The notes: generated from the letters alone by a model not told the origin. A DNA stretch of 64,000 nucleotides from Sphingobium cloacae (GCF_002355855.1 NZ_AP017655.1:1550001-1614000); one strand, 5' to 3'; positions 19,336-30,406 are shown, counted from the first letter of the stretch. Made by a program: numbers and translations.

Positions 19336-20997
19336 TCAAGCCTCCAGCAATCGTTCCGCCTGCGCGCGTGCCTCCGCCGTGATTTCCGCGCCGGAGAGCA
19401 TGCGCGCAATCTCTTCGCGCCGTTCCCCTTCATCGAGCGCATGGACGCCGGTGCGGGTGACCGTCCCGTCGCTGGACTTGGCGATCAGCATATGCCCCAT
19501 CCCGCGCGCCGCGACCTGCGGGCTGTGCGTGACGACCAGAATCTGGCTGCTCTTCGCCAACCGGGCGAGACGGTCGCCAATGGCCGAAGCGACAGCGCCG
19601 CCCACGCCCCGGTCGATCTCATCGAAGATCAGCGTATCGGCTCCGCCCCGCTCGGCCAGCGCCACCTTGAGCGCCAGAATGAAGCGCGACAATTCACCGC
19701 CCGAAGCGATCTTCACCAGCGGCGCAAAGGGCGCGCCGGGATTGGTCGAAATCTCGAACTCCACCCGGTCCTGTCCCTGCGCGCTCCAATGCCCTTCGTC
19801 GAGCGGTGCGACGACGGTGCGGAAACGGGCGGCATCCAGCTTCAGCGGCGCCAATTCCACCGCAACGGCGGCATCCAGCCGCTCAGCCGCCGACCGGCGT
19901 TCCACCGACAGAATCTGCGCCGCCTGCCGATAGGCATCCGCCTTGTCCGCGACGGCCTTTTCCAGCGCGGCCAGATGCTCCTCGCCCCCTTCGATCGCCG
20001 AAAGCCTGGTTGCCATCTCCTCTCGCAGAGCCGCCAGATCGTCCGGCTGCACCTGATGCTTGCGGGCCAGGCCACGCAGATCGAACAAGCGCGTTTCGAT
20101 GGCGTCCAGTCTGGCCGGGTCGAAACTCAACGCCTCCGCCACGTCGTTCAGCCGTTCTTCCGCCTCTCCCGCCTCGACCACCGCGCGGTCGAGCGCCGCC
20201 AGCACATCGGCCAGCGGCGCATGGTCCGCCGCGATCCGGTCCAGCCGCCGCGCCGCCTGCCGCAATTGCGCCAGCCCACCGTCCGATCCCGTCAGGCATT
20301 CCGCCACGGCCCCCAGATCGTCGGTCAGGCGCGCGCCCTTCTGCATGGTGGCGCGTTCCTCGGCCAGAGCCGCTTCCTCACCAGCTTCCGGCGCGAACCG
20401 CGTCAGTTCCTCCACGGCATGGGCCAGATAGTCGCGGTCGCGCGCCGCATTGCCGACGGCTTCCCGCGCCTCCTCCAGCGCATCCGCCGCCGCGCGCCAA
20501 TCCGCATAAGTCATGGCGACCTGCGCCACATCGCACCGCCCATAGGCATCGAGAAGCATCCGATGCCCGCGCGGATTCAACAATCCCCGGTCGTCATGCT
20601 GCCCATGGATCTCGACCAGCGCCCCGCCCAGTTCCCGCAGCAACGCGGCGGAACAGGGCTGATCGTTGACGAAAGCCCGGCTTCCCCCATCCGCCTTGAT
20701 CGTCCTCCGGATCATCAGGGGCTCGCCCGGCTCCAGGTCGATCATATTGTCGGCCAGCAGGGCGTGGGCCCGATGTCCCGGCGGAGACGCATCGAAGGTC
20801 GCGGTGACGCTGGCCTGCGCTTCGCCCCTGCGCACCAGTCCGCTATCGGCGCGGGCGCCCAGCGCCAACCCCAGCGAATCGAGCAGGATGGATTTGCCTG
20901 CCCCCGTCTCCCCCGTCAGCACCCCCAGGCCCGGCCCGAACTCCAGATCGAGCGCCTCGATCAGCACGACATTGCGGATGGACAGGGCGGTCAGCAT
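19336..20997 (-). CDS. recN: DNA repair protein RecN
   Basis: 553 residues. An SMC-like ATPase: Walker A GETGAGKSILLDSL near the N-terminus, a long Ala/Glu/Arg-rich coiled coil in the middle (about 150-370), the ABC signature SGGELSRFILALK, and Walker B TLIFDEIDRGVGG. RecN holds broken DNA ends together during recombinational repair. It lies 44 bp downstream of bamD. No SOS box is evident in that gap, so expression is probably from the bamD promoter. Confidence 0.96.
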   Translation of the reverse strand: MLTALSIRNVVLIEALDLEFGPGLGVLTGETGAGKSILLDSLGLALGARADSGLVRRGEAQASVTATFDASPPGHRAHALLADNMIDLEPGEPLMIRRTIKADGGSRAFVNDQPCSAALLRELGGALVEIHGQHDDRGLLNPRGHRMLLDAYGRCDVAQVAMTYADWRAAADALEEAREAVGNAARDRDYLAHAVEELTRFAPEAGEEAALAEERATMQKGARLTDDLGAVAECLTGSDGGLAQLRQAARRLDRIAADHAPLADVLAALDRAVVEAGEAEERLNDVAEALSFDPARLDAIETRLFDLRGLARKHQVQPDDLAALREEMATRLSAIEGGEEHLAALEKAVADKADAYRQAAQILSVERRSAAERLDAAVAVELAPLKLDAARFRTVVAPLDEGHWSAQGQDRVEFEISTNPGAPFAPLVKIASGGELSRFILALKVALAERGGADTLIFDEIDRGVGGAVASAIGDRLARLAKSSQILVVTHSPQVAARGMGHMLIAKSSDGTVTRTGVHALDEGERREEIARMLSGAEITAEARAQAERLLEA

Positions 20998-21041
20998 CGC
21001 CTGCTTCTACCCTTCAATGCACAAAAGGGGAACAAACGATC

Positions 21042-21827
21042 CTACGCCTTGGGGGCATATTCCCGAATGAGCTTGAAGGAGCGATCATACCATTTGGTGC
21101 CCGGATAATTGGCGCCCAGCACGGCGGCCGCCTTCTTCGCCTCTTCGGGGATGCCGAGGGCAAGATAGCTTTCGACCAGACGCTCCAGCGCTTCGGGCGT
21201 ATGAGTCGTGGTCTGATATTTGTCGACCACCGTGCGGAAACGCAGCGTCGCCGCCAGCCATTGTCCGCGGCGCTGGTAGAAGCGGCCGATCTCCATTTCC
21301 TTGCCCGCCAGGTGATCGTTGACGAGGTCGATCTTCAGGCGGGCGTCGGAGGCATAGCGCGTGTCGGGATAGCGACGGATCAGTTCGCCCAGCGCATCCA
21401 GCGCCTGCTGCGTGATCTTCTGGTCCCGCGTGACGTCCGCGATCTGCTCATAATAACATAATGCGATCAGATAATAGGCGTAAGGCGCGTCCTTGTTGCC
21501 GGTGTGGATCGACAGGAAGCGCTGCGCCGCGCCGGTCGCTTCATTATAGTTGCGATTCATATAATAGCTGAAGGCCGACATAAGCTGCGCCCGGCGCGCC
21601 CATGGCGAATAGGGATGCTGGCGCTCCACCTCGTCGAACAGCGCCGCCGCCAGCTTATATTGCCCGCGATCCAGCCGATACTTGCCCGCATTGTAGAGCG
21701 TGGACACGTCGCGGGCGACATATTGGGTGTCGGCCTTGTTCTTCGACGTCGCGCATCCCGCGAGCAGGACCAGAGCAGAAGCAGCGCCAAGGCGCATCAT
21801 GGTTTTCGTCAACATGGGCCGGGTCAT
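21042..21827 (-). CDS. bamD: Outer membrane assembly lipoprotein BamD
   Basis: 261 residues from the ATG at 21827 (MTRPMLTKTMMRLG); the frame is open for 26 more codons upstream but those are not signal-peptide-like. Signal peptide II with lipobox LLAGC, then TPR repeats typical of BamD (AALFDEVERQHPYSPWA, AYYLIALCYYEQI, YPDTRYASDAR). It is the essential lipoprotein of the BAM complex that inserts outer membrane proteins. It starts 36 bp after the preceding kinase gene and leads the recN-ligA run. Confidence 0.95.
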   Translation of the reverse strand: MTRPMLTKTMMRLGAASALVLLAGCATSKNKADTQYVARDVSTLYNAGKYRLDRGQYKLAAALFDEVERQHPYSPWARRAQLMSAFSYYMNRNYNEATGAAQRFLSIHTGNKDAPYAYYLIALCYYEQIADVTRDQKITQQALDALGELIRRYPDTRYASDARLKIDLVNDHLAGKEMEIGRFYQRRGQWLAATLRFRTVVDKYQTTTHTPEALERLVESYLALGIPEEAKKAAAVLGANYPGTKWYDRSFKLIREYAPKA

Positions 21828-21862
21828 AGCCGAGCGAATGGCCGTCGCCAAGCGGCAGAATG

Positions 21863-22891
21863 TCAGTCGTGCGTTCCGTTCGCCGATGGAGGAAGATCGA
21901 GGCATGCGACCGCACCGCCATGGCTCCCCGATTCCAGCCTGAAACGCCCGCCAAGCTGAGACGCCAAGGCCGTCGCGATGCGCAGGCCAAGGCTGTTCGA
22001 AGCGGCGATATTCTTCCCTTTGGCAAGGCCTTTGCCGTCATCGACGACCCGCAGGCAGAAACCTTCCTCCGACGCATCCAGCGAAACCCTCACGGTCCCC
22101 GCCCGATCGGGCATGCCATGTTCGATCGCGTTGCTCACCGCCTCCGCCACGATCAGCGCCAACGGCACGCCGATATGGGACGACAGCAGCAACTGCCGGG
22201 GCGCCACGACATCGACGGTCACATCCTCCCGCCCGCTCGCTTCGACGATGTCGCTGCATAGAGCTGTCAGGAACGTGCAAACATCCTGTCCCTCTCCCGA
22301 TGGATGATACATGGCCCGGCTGATCTTTCCGACGAGGGCCAGCCTGGCCGATGCGTCGTCCAGCGCGCGCCGTGCCGCATCATCGCCGATATGACGGCGT
22401 TGCAGCGCCAGCAGGGCCGCGATCACTTGCAGATTGTTGGACACGCGATGCTGCAATTCGCGAAACAGCAGGTCCTTGGTTTCGGCCAGTTCCCTGCTGC
22501 GCTCCCGTTCCACCGCCAGATGAAAATTCACCCTCTGCATGAAATGGACGATGGCGATGGCCACCCCCATCACCACCGTGTAAAGAAGCATCATCACCGC
22601 CACGGCAGACGTGACGGCGAAGTCCGCGACAGGCAATAGGAAGAAATAGCTGCCCGCGATCAGGCCAAGAAACGCCGCCGCCAGACCCGGCAGCGCGCCG
22701 AACAGAAAGGCCGTCAGGATCACGGCCGGGAAGAAAGCGGCAAAGGGCGCGCCATGTCCCAGCAGGGGAGTCATGGCAAGACGCAAGCCCAAGGCCACAA
22801 GGCAAAAAACCGCCGCCCAAAAAAAGCCCAGCCAGCGTTGACCGGGCACAAGGGGCAGGCGCTCGACGAATCGTTCGTTTCGGCGCTGCAT
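21863..22891 (-). CDS. HisKA_2 family membrane sensor histidine kinase
   Basis: 342 residues from the ATG at 22891, which has GAGG 6 nt upstream; the longer frame would begin inside the pnp terminator. A KdpD-like block of four membrane helices (about 20-120) is followed by the H-box FRELQHRVSNNLQVIAALLAL, an intact N-box (VAEAVSNAIEHG) and a G-box (VVDDGKGLAKG). This is a cytoplasmic-output kinase with no obvious extracellular sensor. HisKA_2 kinases in alphaproteobacteria often signal to PhyR, so it may feed the GSR locus at 5 kb; that link is inference. Confidence 0.85.
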   Translation of the reverse strand: MQRRNERFVERLPLVPGQRWLGFFWAAVFCLVALGLRLAMTPLLGHGAPFAAFFPAVILTAFLFGALPGLAAAFLGLIAGSYFFLLPVADFAVTSAVAVMMLLYTVVMGVAIAIVHFMQRVNFHLAVERERSRELAETKDLLFRELQHRVSNNLQVIAALLALQRRHIGDDAARRALDDASARLALVGKISRAMYHPSGEGQDVCTFLTALCSDIVEASGREDVTVDVVAPRQLLLSSHIGVPLALIVAEAVSNAIEHGMPDRAGTVRVSLDASEEGFCLRVVDDGKGLAKGKNIAASNSLGLRIATALASQLGGRFRLESGSHGGAVACLDLPPSANGTHD

Positions 22892-22976
22892 TAAAATCCT
22901 CGAATAGCCCTTTGTTACATTAGCATAACCTTCCCCGGATGCATTGATCGAGATTAGTCCATTTTTCATTTCAACG

Positions 22977-23007
22977 AAAAGGGCGCCCGGATCGCTCCGG
23001 ACGCCCT
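22977..23007 (-). terminator. Rho-independent terminator downstream of pnp
   Basis: A 12-bp stem with one mismatch (AGGGCGCCCGGA/TCCGGACGCCCT) and the same TCGC loop as the groEL terminator is followed on the minus strand by TTTT. It ends the long nusA-pnp operon. Confidence 0.85.
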
Positions 23008-23037
23008 GATTTTGCCTCACGGCAATGATGGACGCGA

Positions 23038-25341
23038 TCAATCCTGCGTCAGGAAATCCGGCAGGCCCGCATTGGAACCGTCATCGCCCTTGTCCTCGCG
23101 GGGACCGCGATCACGACGGGGGCCGCGATCACCACGATCGCCGCCGCCGCGTCCGCCACGGTCGCGCCGGTTGCGGTCGCCGCGCTCACCACGATCACTG
23201 CGCGGCTCGCGGGGTTCGCGCGGAGGACGGGTGTCTTCCAGTTCCTCGCCGGTTTCCTGATCGACGACGCGCATCGAAAGGCGAACCTTGCCGCGCGGAT
23301 CGATTTCGAGGACCTTGACCTTCACTTCCTGGCCTTCCGACAAGACGTCGGTCGGCTTTTCGACGCGCTCATTCTTCATTTCGGAGACGTGGACGAGGCC
23401 GTCCTTGCCGCCCATGAAGTTCACGAACGCACCGAAATCGACGATGTTGACGACCTTGCCGGTGTAGATCTTGCCGACTTCCGCTTCCTCGACGATGCCG
23501 AGAATCCACTTCTTCGCCGCTTCGATCTGGTCGAGGTCGGACGAGGAAATCTTGATGATGCCTTCGTCGTCGATGTCGACCTTCGCGCCGGTTTCCGCGA
23601 CGATCTCGCGGATGACCTTGCCGCCGGTGCCGATGACGTCGCGAATCTTCGACTTGTCGATCTGGATCGTCTCGATGCGCGGGGCATGGGCGGACAATTC
23701 GGTGCGGGTCGAGGACAGGGCCTTGTTCATCTCGCCCAGAATGTGGGCGCGGCCTTCCTTGGCCTGACGCAGCGCGACTTCGAAAATCTCCTGCGTGATG
23801 CCGGCGACCTTGATGTCCATCTGCATGGTGGTGATGCCGCTTTCCGTGCCCGCCACCTTGAAGTCCATGTCGCCCAGATGATCTTCGTCGCCCAGGATGT
23901 CGCTGATGACGGCGAAGTCCTTGCCTTCCAGGATCAGGCCCATGGCGATGCCCGACACCGGACGCTTCAGCGGGACGCCCGCGTCCATCATCGACAGCGA
24001 ACCGCCGCAGACCGTCGCCATCGAGGACGAGCCGTTGGACTCGGTGATGTCGGACAGAACGCGGATGGTGTAGGGGAATTCATCCTTGCCGGGCAGCACG
24101 GGGTGCAGCGCGCGCCATGCCAGCTTGCCATGGCCGACTTCGCGGCGGCCCGGCGCGCCGAAGCGGCCGACTTCACCGACCGAATAGGGCGGGAAGTTAT
24201 AATGCAGCATGAAGCTTTCATAATGAACGCCGCCCAGGCCGTCGATCATCTGCTCGGCATCCTTGGTGCCGAGCGTCGTGGTGCAGATCGCCTGCGTTTC
24301 GCCACGAGTGAACAGCGCCGAACCGTGAGTGCGCGGCAGGAAGCCCACCATCGCCTCGATCGGGCGGATTTGCGTGGTGGTGCGACCGTCGATGCGCTGC
24401 CCGTCCTTCAGGATGGCGGTGCGGACGATTTCGGCTTCCAACTTCTTCGTAAGCTTGATGCCTGCCATCACCATCTGTGGGTCGAGACCGTCGGCGACGA
24501 ACATCTCCTTCGCCTTGGCCCGCGCTTCGTTGAGGGCATTGGAGCGGGCCGACTTGTCGGTCAGCTTGTAGGCGGCGGCGATGTCCTTGCCGATCAGCTT
24601 CTTGAGCTTCGCCTTGAGGTCGCCCAGATCGTCCTGCGCGGCCATTTCCCAAGGCTCCTTGGCAGCCTTTTCCGCAAGCTGGATGATCGCGTCGACGACC
24701 TTCTTGCTCGCTTCATGCGCGAACAGCACGGCGCCGAGCATCACGTCTTCCGAAAGCTCCTTGGCCTCCGATTCCACCATCATCACCGCATTCTGCGTAG
24801 CGGCGACGACCAGATCGAGATCGCCTTCCTTCACTTCATCGAGCGAGGGATTGAGCTGATATTCGCCATCCTTGTAGCCGACGCGCGCCGCGCCGATCGG
24901 CCCCATGAAGGGCACGCCCGACAGAGTCAGCGCAGCCGAAGCGGCGATCATCGCCACGATATCCGGCTCGCTTTCGCCATCGAAGGAAAGAACCTGCGCG
25001 ATAACGTTGATTTCGTTATAGAAACCTTCGGGGAAGAGCGGACGGATCGGGCGGTCGATCAGGCGGGAAACCAGCGTTTCCTTTTCGGTCGCGCCACGCT
25101 CGCGCTTGAAGAAGCCGCCCGGAATACGACCGGCGGCGGAATATTTTTCCTGGTAATGGACGGTGAGCGGGAAGAAGTCCTGCCCGTCCTTCACGGACTT
25201 GGCGGCGGTCACGGCGCACAGCACCACGGTTTCGCCATAGGTGGCCAGCACGGCGGCGTCGGCCTGACGGGCGATACGGCCCGTTTCGAGAGTCAGGGTC
25301 TTGCCTGCCAGCTCGATCGATACTTTCTTGACATCAAACAT
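23038..25341 (-). CDS. pnp: Polyribonucleotide nucleotidyltransferase (PNPase)
   Basis: 767 residues from the ATG at 25341 ([11 protein letters not shown]), which has GAAGGA at good spacing. Two RNase PH-like cores ([14 protein letters not shown] in the first; [20 protein letters not shown] in the second), a KH domain ([19 protein letters not shown]) and an S1 domain ([17 protein letters not shown]). It degrades RNA 3' to 5' by phosphorolysis. An unusual Arg/Gly/Asp-rich tail of about 65 residues follows S1 and ends GLPDFLTQD; it may add RNA affinity or degradosome contacts. It is the last gene of the operon, after rpsO. Confidence 0.97.
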   Translation of the reverse strand: MFDVKKVSIELAGKTLTLETGRIARQADAAVLATYGETVVLCAVTAAKSVKDGQDFFPLTVHYQEKYSAAGRIPGGFFKRERGATEKETLVSRLIDRPIRPLFPEGFYNEINVIAQVLSFDGESEPDIVAMIAASAALTLSGVPFMGPIGAARVGYKDGEYQLNPSLDEVKEGDLDLVVAATQNAVMMVESEAKELSEDVMLGAVLFAHEASKKVVDAIIQLAEKAAKEPWEMAAQDDLGDLKAKLKKLIGKDIAAAYKLTDKSARSNALNEARAKAKEMFVADGLDPQMVMAGIKLTKKLEAEIVRTAILKDGQRIDGRTTTQIRPIEAMVGFLPRTHGSALFTRGETQAICTTTLGTKDAEQMIDGLGGVHYESFMLHYNFPPYSVGEVGRFGAPGRREVGHGKLAWRALHPVLPGKDEFPYTIRVLSDITESNGSSSMATVCGGSLSMMDAGVPLKRPVSGIAMGLILEGKDFAVISDILGDEDHLGDMDFKVAGTESGITTMQMDIKVAGITQEIFEVALRQAKEGRAHILGEMNKALSSTRTELSAHAPRIETIQIDKSKIRDVIGTGGKVIREIVAETGAKVDIDDEGIIKISSSDLDQIEAAKKWILGIVEEAEVGKIYTGKVVNIVDFGAFVNFMGGKDGLVHVSEMKNERVEKPTDVLSEGQEVKVKVLEIDPRGKVRLSMRVVDQETGEELEDTRPPREPREPRSDRGERGDRNRRDRGGRGGGDRGDRGPRRDRGPREDKGDDGSNAGLPDFLTQD

Positions 25342-25476
25342 GTGTTTTCCTTCGCCCACCCGGCCCTATTGCCCGGCGGGGCCTCATATGCGGACAAGCC
25401 GGTCCGCGGCGGTTTTGGAGCATCTGTTGGCCCCTGACGGATGCATCGCCGAATTGCGACGCCCCCGGAATCGGAA

Positions 25477-25497
25477 ACGGCCCCGCTGGGGGGCCGT
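25477..25497. terminator. Short stem-loop between rpsO and pnp
   Basis: ACGGCCCC/GGGGCCGT with a 5-nt loop, followed on the minus strand by TTTCC. It sits 17 bp after rpsO. It may be a partial terminator or, as in other bacteria, an RNase III processing site in the rpsO-pnp leader. Confidence 0.6.
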
Positions 25498-25513
25498 CCC
25501 TTCTATAGCAGGC

Positions 25514-25783
25514 TTACTTGCGCAGGCCCAGCCGTGAGATGAGGTCGGTATAGCGCCCCTCATCCTTCTTCTTCAGATAGTCCAGCAGCGAACGGCGCTT
25601 GTTGACCAGCATCAGCAGGCCGCGACGGCTGTGGTTATCCTTATGATGACCCTTGAAGTGCTCGGTCAGGTTGGCGATACGCTCGGAGAGGATCGCGACC
25701 TGGACTTCGGGCGAACCCGTATCGCCTTCGGCGCGGGCATATTCCTTGATAAGCGCTTCCTTGCGCTCGGCAGTGATCGACAT
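25514..25783 (-). CDS. rpsO: 30S ribosomal protein S15
   Basis: 89 residues, the usual length, beginning [16 protein letters not shown] and containing the RNA-binding stretches [14 protein letters not shown] and [17 protein letters not shown]. It binds the central domain of 16S rRNA. It sits between truB (17 bp upstream) and pnp, the common arrangement. Confidence 0.98.
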   Translation of the reverse strand: MSITAERKEALIKEYARAEGDTGSPEVQVAILSERIANLTEHFKGHHKDNHSRRGLLMLVNKRRSLLDYLKKKDEGRYTDLISRLGLRK

Positions 25784-25800
25784 CGGCTTCCTTTCTTCGA

Positions 25801-26718
25801 TTAGAGATTAAAGCCGCGCACCACTCTGACCTCTGGCCGGATTTCCGAACCACTGGCCTCCACCAGCGCGACGGGCGTATCGCCCTCCATCGCCAGCATG
25901 AGGCCGGCCAAAAGACCGGTATGCGGTTTCCCCACGAGCACCTTCCCCTGTCGGAGAGCCAATGCTTCATCGGGAGAGACTGCGAGAGCCGGGATGTCGT
26001 CCAGCCCCGCCGTCAACGGCAGCATAAGCTGCGCGATGCGGCCGCCCTTAGCAGCTTCCTCCAATTTGTCCAGCGAAATAGCCTTGTCGAGCGTGAACGG
26101 CCCCGCCTTCACCCGGCGCAGCATGGCGACATGCCCCACCGTCCCCAGTGCCAGAGCGATGTCGCGGGCAAGGGAGCGGATATAGGTGCCCTTGGTGACA
26201 TGGGCGGTGAACGTGGCGCGGGCGAGCCCTTCTCCTTCCGCCTCGCTGGCAGTGACAATGAGCGAATGCACCGTTACCGCGCGCCTCTTTATCTCCACAT
26301 CCTGTCCCGCGCGAGCGAGATCATAGGCGCGCTGGCCGTCGATCAGGATCGCGGAATATGCGGGCGGCGCCTGTTCGATGGGGCCGGTAAAGCGCGGTAG
26401 CATCGCCTCCACCTCCATCCGTGTCGGACGATGATCGCTGGTGGCGATCACCCGTCCTTCCAGATCGAGCGTGTCCGTCTGCGCCCCGAACGTCAACGCG
26501 AAGTCATAGATCTTGTCGCTGTCGAGCATCTGCCCCGCCAATTTGGTGGCTTCGCCGATGGCAATGGGCAGCACGCCCATCGCCAGAGGATCGAGCGTGC
26601 CGCCATGACCGACCTTGACCTTGCCCGCCCCGCTTTGACGCAGAATGCGCTTGACCGCGCTTACCGCCTGTGTCGAGCCGAGGCCATGGGGTTTGTCGAG
26701 GATGATCCAGCCGTGCAT
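25801..26718 (-). CDS. truB: tRNA pseudouridine(55) synthase TruB
   Basis: 305 residues. Motif [13 protein letters not shown] at the N-terminus and the catalytic Asp43 in [15 protein letters not shown]; further family motifs [17 protein letters not shown] and [14 protein letters not shown]. It makes pseudouridine 55 in the T-loop of tRNAs. It is followed 17 bp later by rpsO. Confidence 0.97.
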   Translation of the reverse strand: MHGWIILDKPHGLGSTQAVSAVKRILRQSGAGKVKVGHGGTLDPLAMGVLPIAIGEATKLAGQMLDSDKIYDFALTFGAQTDTLDLEGRVIATSDHRPTRMEVEAMLPRFTGPIEQAPPAYSAILIDGQRAYDLARAGQDVEIKRRAVTVHSLIVTASEAEGEGLARATFTAHVTKGTYIRSLARDIALALGTVGHVAMLRRVKAGPFTLDKAISLDKLEEAAKGGRIAQLMLPLTAGLDDIPALAVSPDEALALRQGKVLVGKPHTGLLAGLMLAMEGDTPVALVEASGSEIRPEVRVVRGFNL

Positions 26719-26808
26719 CCGCGCGCCTCTAGAGCGATTTCAAGGCGGGGGGAACCTCCGCCGGTTCGGAAATCGCGGCGGCGGAAAAGATTTGCGCGGA
26801 TGCCGCTG

Positions 26809-27186
26809 TCAGCCCTTATGCGCCTTGACGGGCGGCGGGGCGCTGGTGACCAGGCTTTGTATCTGACACCGCTGGCCGCCGACCTGGATCGTGGAGAAGC
26901 GGTCGAGGCTATCCCCGCCCCATGTCCTGAACCCCACGGCCTGCGCATAGGGCAGGTCCATGCAGGCTCCCATCAGGCTGGCATGATACCAGTTGCGATG
27001 CTGATCCTGGATATACAATCCCTCATTGCCATCGGCGCGCCAATCGCGCACACCGCCATGATTGACGAAGGGGATATTGGCTTCGATGCCGAGCGGGCGA
27101 TGCGTTTCCGCTGCCGCCGCCGTTCCCGCGAGCGCCAGAGCGGCGGCCGCAATCGCCGTGCGGCCCCAATAAGCGATGTTCCTCAT
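26809..27186 (-). CDS. Secreted DUF6491-like protein
   Basis: 125 residues. A clear Sec signal peptide (MRNIAYWGRTAIAAAALALAG, cleavage likely after TAAAA) precedes a compact domain with the stretches IPFVNHGGVRDWRADGNEG, LYIQDQHRNWYHASL and GACMDLPYA. Two cysteines (in GACMD and QRCQI) could form a disulfide. It resembles a family of periplasmic proteins common in sphingomonads that I believe is DUF6491; function unknown. It interrupts the rbfA-truB gap of the translation operon and probably has its own promoter in the 118 bp before it. Confidence 0.75.
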   Translation of the reverse strand: MRNIAYWGRTAIAAAALALAGTAAAAETHRPLGIEANIPFVNHGGVRDWRADGNEGLYIQDQHRNWYHASLMGACMDLPYAQAVGFRTWGGDSLDRFSTIQVGGQRCQIQSLVTSAPPPVKAHKG

Positions 27187-27304
27187 TTTTCCGGCTCCAA
27201 TCTTCTTTCAGAGCCCCTGTTGAAAGAAAGGTAAGCCGCGCCGCGCCGCATTCAACGGATCGCGACATTTTGGTACAAATTCCCCGGAGCCGGCTGATGA
27301 AGCC

Positions 27305-27700
27305 TCAATCGTCCTCGGGCTTTTCGAGATCGCGCACGACCTTGGGATCGCGCAGCAGGCGGTCGATATGGCTGCCTTCGTCGAAGCTCTCGTCCGCGAG
27401 GAATTTGAGCTTCGCCGCATATTTCAGGCGTATCCGATGCGCGACTTCCCGCTGGAGATAGGCCGTGTTGGTCCGCAGCGCCTTCAGCACCGCCTCTTCA
27501 TCCTGCCCCAGCAGGGATTTCACGAACACGGTGGCGTGGCGCAAATCCGGGGACATGCGCACTTCGGTGACGCTGACCACATGGCTGGCCAGCACATCGT
27601 CATGCACGTCGCCGCGCGTCAGGATTTCGGACAGGACATGGCGCACCTGCTCGCCCACGCGGAGCAGGCGGACGGAGGGGCCTTCGGGTTGTTGAGCCAT
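27305..27700 (-). CDS. rbfA: 30S ribosome-binding factor RbfA
   Basis: 131 residues with a KH-like fold: [18 protein letters not shown] at the N-terminus, [19 protein letters not shown], and [19 protein letters not shown] near the C-terminus. It helps mature 16S rRNA and 30S subunits. It follows infB by 64 bp. Confidence 0.95.
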   Translation of the reverse strand: MAQQPEGPSVRLLRVGEQVRHVLSEILTRGDVHDDVLASHVVSVTEVRMSPDLRHATVFVKSLLGQDEEAVLKALRTNTAYLQREVAHRIRLKYAAKLKFLADESFDEGSHIDRLLRDPKVVRDLEKPEDD

Positions 27701-27764
27701 AGCTTATCCTCGTCACCCCATAAGGACGCGCCACCCCGGCATCGGCCGGAATGGCGCCATGTCC

Positions 27765-30335
27765 TTACAGCGTGCGCGCGCGTTCCTCGACCTCGAACAG
27801 TTCCAGCGTGTCGCCGGGCTTGATGTCGTTCGTGTCTTGCAACACCGCGCCGCATTCCATGCCTGCGCGGACTTCGGACACATCGTCCTTGAAGCGGCGC
27901 AGCGAGGCGATGTGGGTGCGCGACACGATGACATCGTCGCGGGTAAGGCGCGCGGACAGCCCCTTGCGGATGATGCCGTCGAGCACGAGCAGACCCGCCG
28001 CCTTGTCCTTCTTGCCCGCGGGGAACACCTGAAGCACCTCGGCGCGGCCGACGATGGTTTCGATCCGTTCCGGCGCAAGCTGCCCGGCCATTTCGCCGCG
28101 CACTTCCTCCAAGAGGTCGTAGATCACGTCATAATAGCGCAGCGATACCTTCTCGCGCTCGGCAAGCTGGCGCGCCTTCGCATTGGGACGCACGTTGAAG
28201 CCGATCAGCGGCGCGCGGCTGGCGGCGGCCAGCGTGACATCGCTTTCCGTGATCGCGCCCACGCCCGAATGCAGGATGCGGACCTTGATCTCATCGGTCG
28301 AGATGCGGTTGAGCGACGTGACGATCGCTTCGACAGACCCCTGCACATCGCCCTTCACCACCACCGGATATTCGATGACGGTGGTATTGAGTGCGGAGAA
28401 CATATGTTCGAAGCTGGTCGGGGCCGCTGTCGTGCGCTTGCGCGTCGCCTGCTCCTGACGATAGGCGGCGACTTCGCGGGCGCGGGCTTCATTTTCCACG
28501 ACCGTCAACTGATCGCCAGCCAGCGGAACGCCCGACAGGCCCAGCACCTCGACCGGGGTCGACGGTCCGGCGACCTTCACATTCTGCCCCTTATCGTTGA
28601 TGAGCGCGCGGACCTTGCCGCTTTCCGCACCAATGACGAAGGTATCGCCGACCTTGAGCGTGCCGCGACGGACCAGAACGGTCGCCACCGCACCGCGTCC
28701 CTTGTCGAGTTGCGCCTCGATCACATTGCCTTCGGCGCTGCGATCCGGATTGGCCGTCAGTTCCATCAGTTCGGCCTGCAACAGGATTTTCTCGATCAGC
28801 GTGTCGAGCCCCTGCTTCTTGAGCGCCGACACTTCGACATCTTGGGTTTCACCGCCCATTTCCTCGACGATCACCTCATGCTCCAGCAGGCGCTCGCGCA
28901 CGCGCTGGGGATTGGCTTCGGGCTTGTCGACCTTGTTGATGGCGACGATCATCGGAACGCCTGCCGCCTTGGTGTGGTTGATCGCCTCGATGGTCTGCGG
29001 CATCAGGCCGTCATCCGCCGCCACCACCAGGATGACGATGTCGGTGACGTTCGCGCCGCGCGCGCGCATCTCCGAAAAAGCCTCGTGACCCGGCGTGTCG
29101 AGGAAGGTGATGGTATCGCCGCCCTTGGTCTTCACCTGATAGGCGCCGATATGCTGGGTGATGCCGCCGCTTTCGCCCGCCACCACATCGGTGCCGCGCA
29201 GAGCGTCCAGCAGGCTGGTCTTGCCATGGTCGACATGGCCCATGATCGTGACGACCGGAGGACGGGGCTGGAGCGTTTCGGGCGCATCCACCTCCCCTTC
29301 CATGCCGATTTCGACGTCGGCTTCGGACACGCGCTGGATGCGGTGGCCGAATTCCTCGACCAGCAGTTCCGCCGTATCCTGATCGATCGGCTGGTTGAGC
29401 GTGACGGCAGTGCCCATCTTGAACAGGGCCTTCACCAGATCGGCGCCCTTTTCGGCCATGCGGTTGGCGAGTTCCTGCACCGTGATGCTTTCGGGCACCA
29501 CGACGTCGCGAACCTGCTTCTCGCGCGGCTGGCTGCCGCCCGAATAATGGGCGCGGCGTTCCTTTTCACGGGCGCGCTTCAAGGCGGCGAGCGAACGGGC
29601 GCGGGCGCTGTCATCGTCGGCAAGAGCGCGGGTGACGGTCAGCTTGCCAGACTGGCGGCGATTGTCATCGCCACGCTTGGCGCGGTCGGGCTTGGCCGGT
29701 TCGGGGCGCTTGGCCGGCGTGACCGGCGTGAAGCGGCGCGGCGGCGGCGCGGCCGAAGCCGGGCGTTCGCTCACCTGTTCCGGAGCGGCGGCTTCCTCAA
29801 CTGCAGGAGCCGCTTCCGGCGCGGCGGTTTGCGGCGTTTCCTCTGCGACATTCGCTTCTTCTGCGCGTCGAGCGACTTCGGCCTCGGCGGTTTCGGCGGC
29901 GACGCGGTTCTCTTCCGCGCGGCGGCGTTCTTCCTCGCTCGCCGCCTGACGCTGCGCATCCTCGCGGCGGCGCGCGTCTTCCAGCGCGGTCATGCGGGCT
30001 TCTTCCGCCTCGCGCAGCAGCTTGGCCTGCAATTCCTGACGCGACATCAGATTTTGCGGCGGAGCCTGACGGGCCGGGGCAGCGGGTTGCGGCGCGCGAG
30101 CCTCCGGCTGCGGCGGGGCGCTGGGCGCGGGCGTCGGATCAGGCTGGGGCGCAGCCGGGGCCGCGCCGGCGCTTTCGCCCGGCTTGCCCAGGACGCGGCG
30201 CCGCTTCACCTCAACCACCACCGTATTCTTGCGGCCATGGCTGAACTGCTGCTGCACCTGACCGGACTCGACCGTGCGCTTGATCCCCAGCGGCTTGCGG
30301 CCCAGAACCGGCTTGTCTTCCTTGCTGTCACTCAT
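27765..30335 (-). CDS. infB: Translation initiation factor IF-2
   Basis: 856 residues. A long low-complexity N-terminus (about 45-290) rich in Ala, Pro, Glu and Arg, then the conserved GTPase: G1 [16 protein letters not shown]3 [12 protein letters not shown]4 [10 protein letters not shown], followed by the beta-barrel and fMet-tRNA binding domains ([27 protein letters not shown]). It positions initiator tRNA on the 30S subunit. It sits 71 bp after the YlxR-type gene. Confidence 0.98.
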   Translation of the reverse strand: MSDSKEDKPVLGRKPLGIKRTVESGQVQQQFSHGRKNTVVVEVKRRRVLGKPGESAGAAPAAPQPDPTPAPSAPPQPEARAPQPAAPARQAPPQNLMSRQELQAKLLREAEEARMTALEDARRREDAQRQAASEEERRRAEENRVAAETAEAEVARRAEEANVAEETPQTAAPEAAPAVEEAAAPEQVSERPASAAPPPRRFTPVTPAKRPEPAKPDRAKRGDDNRRQSGKLTVTRALADDDSARARSLAALKRAREKERRAHYSGGSQPREKQVRDVVVPESITVQELANRMAEKGADLVKALFKMGTAVTLNQPIDQDTAELLVEEFGHRIQRVSEADVEIGMEGEVDAPETLQPRPPVVTIMGHVDHGKTSLLDALRGTDVVAGESGGITQHIGAYQVKTKGGDTITFLDTPGHEAFSEMRARGANVTDIVILVVAADDGLMPQTIEAINHTKAAGVPMIVAINKVDKPEANPQRVRERLLEHEVIVEEMGGETQDVEVSALKKQGLDTLIEKILLQAELMELTANPDRSAEGNVIEAQLDKGRGAVATVLVRRGTLKVGDTFVIGAESGKVRALINDKGQNVKVAGPSTPVEVLGLSGVPLAGDQLTVVENEARAREVAAYRQEQATRKRTTAAPTSFEHMFSALNTTVIEYPVVVKGDVQGSVEAIVTSLNRISTDEIKVRILHSGVGAITESDVTLAAASRAPLIGFNVRPNAKARQLAEREKVSLRYYDVIYDLLEEVRGEMAGQLAPERIETIVGRAEVLQVFPAGKKDKAAGLLVLDGIIRKGLSARLTRDDVIVSRTHIASLRRFKDDVSEVRAGMECGAVLQDTNDIKPGDTLELFEVEERARTL

Positions 30336-30406
30336 ACGACTGAACTGTACCCTTCACTTCCAATCCGACCGGCAAGGCCCGTCGGCGCCTGATTCACCTG
30401 CTGCCG

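Noticed and set aside
23389..25437. 682-codon plus-strand open frame opposite pnp
   Set aside because: It is antisense to PNPase and lacks any recognisable domain.
27759..30392. Very long plus-strand open frame opposite infB (877 codons)
   Set aside because: It is the antisense of a highly conserved gene; high GC content leaves the opposite strand free of stops. Its sequence has no family similarity.
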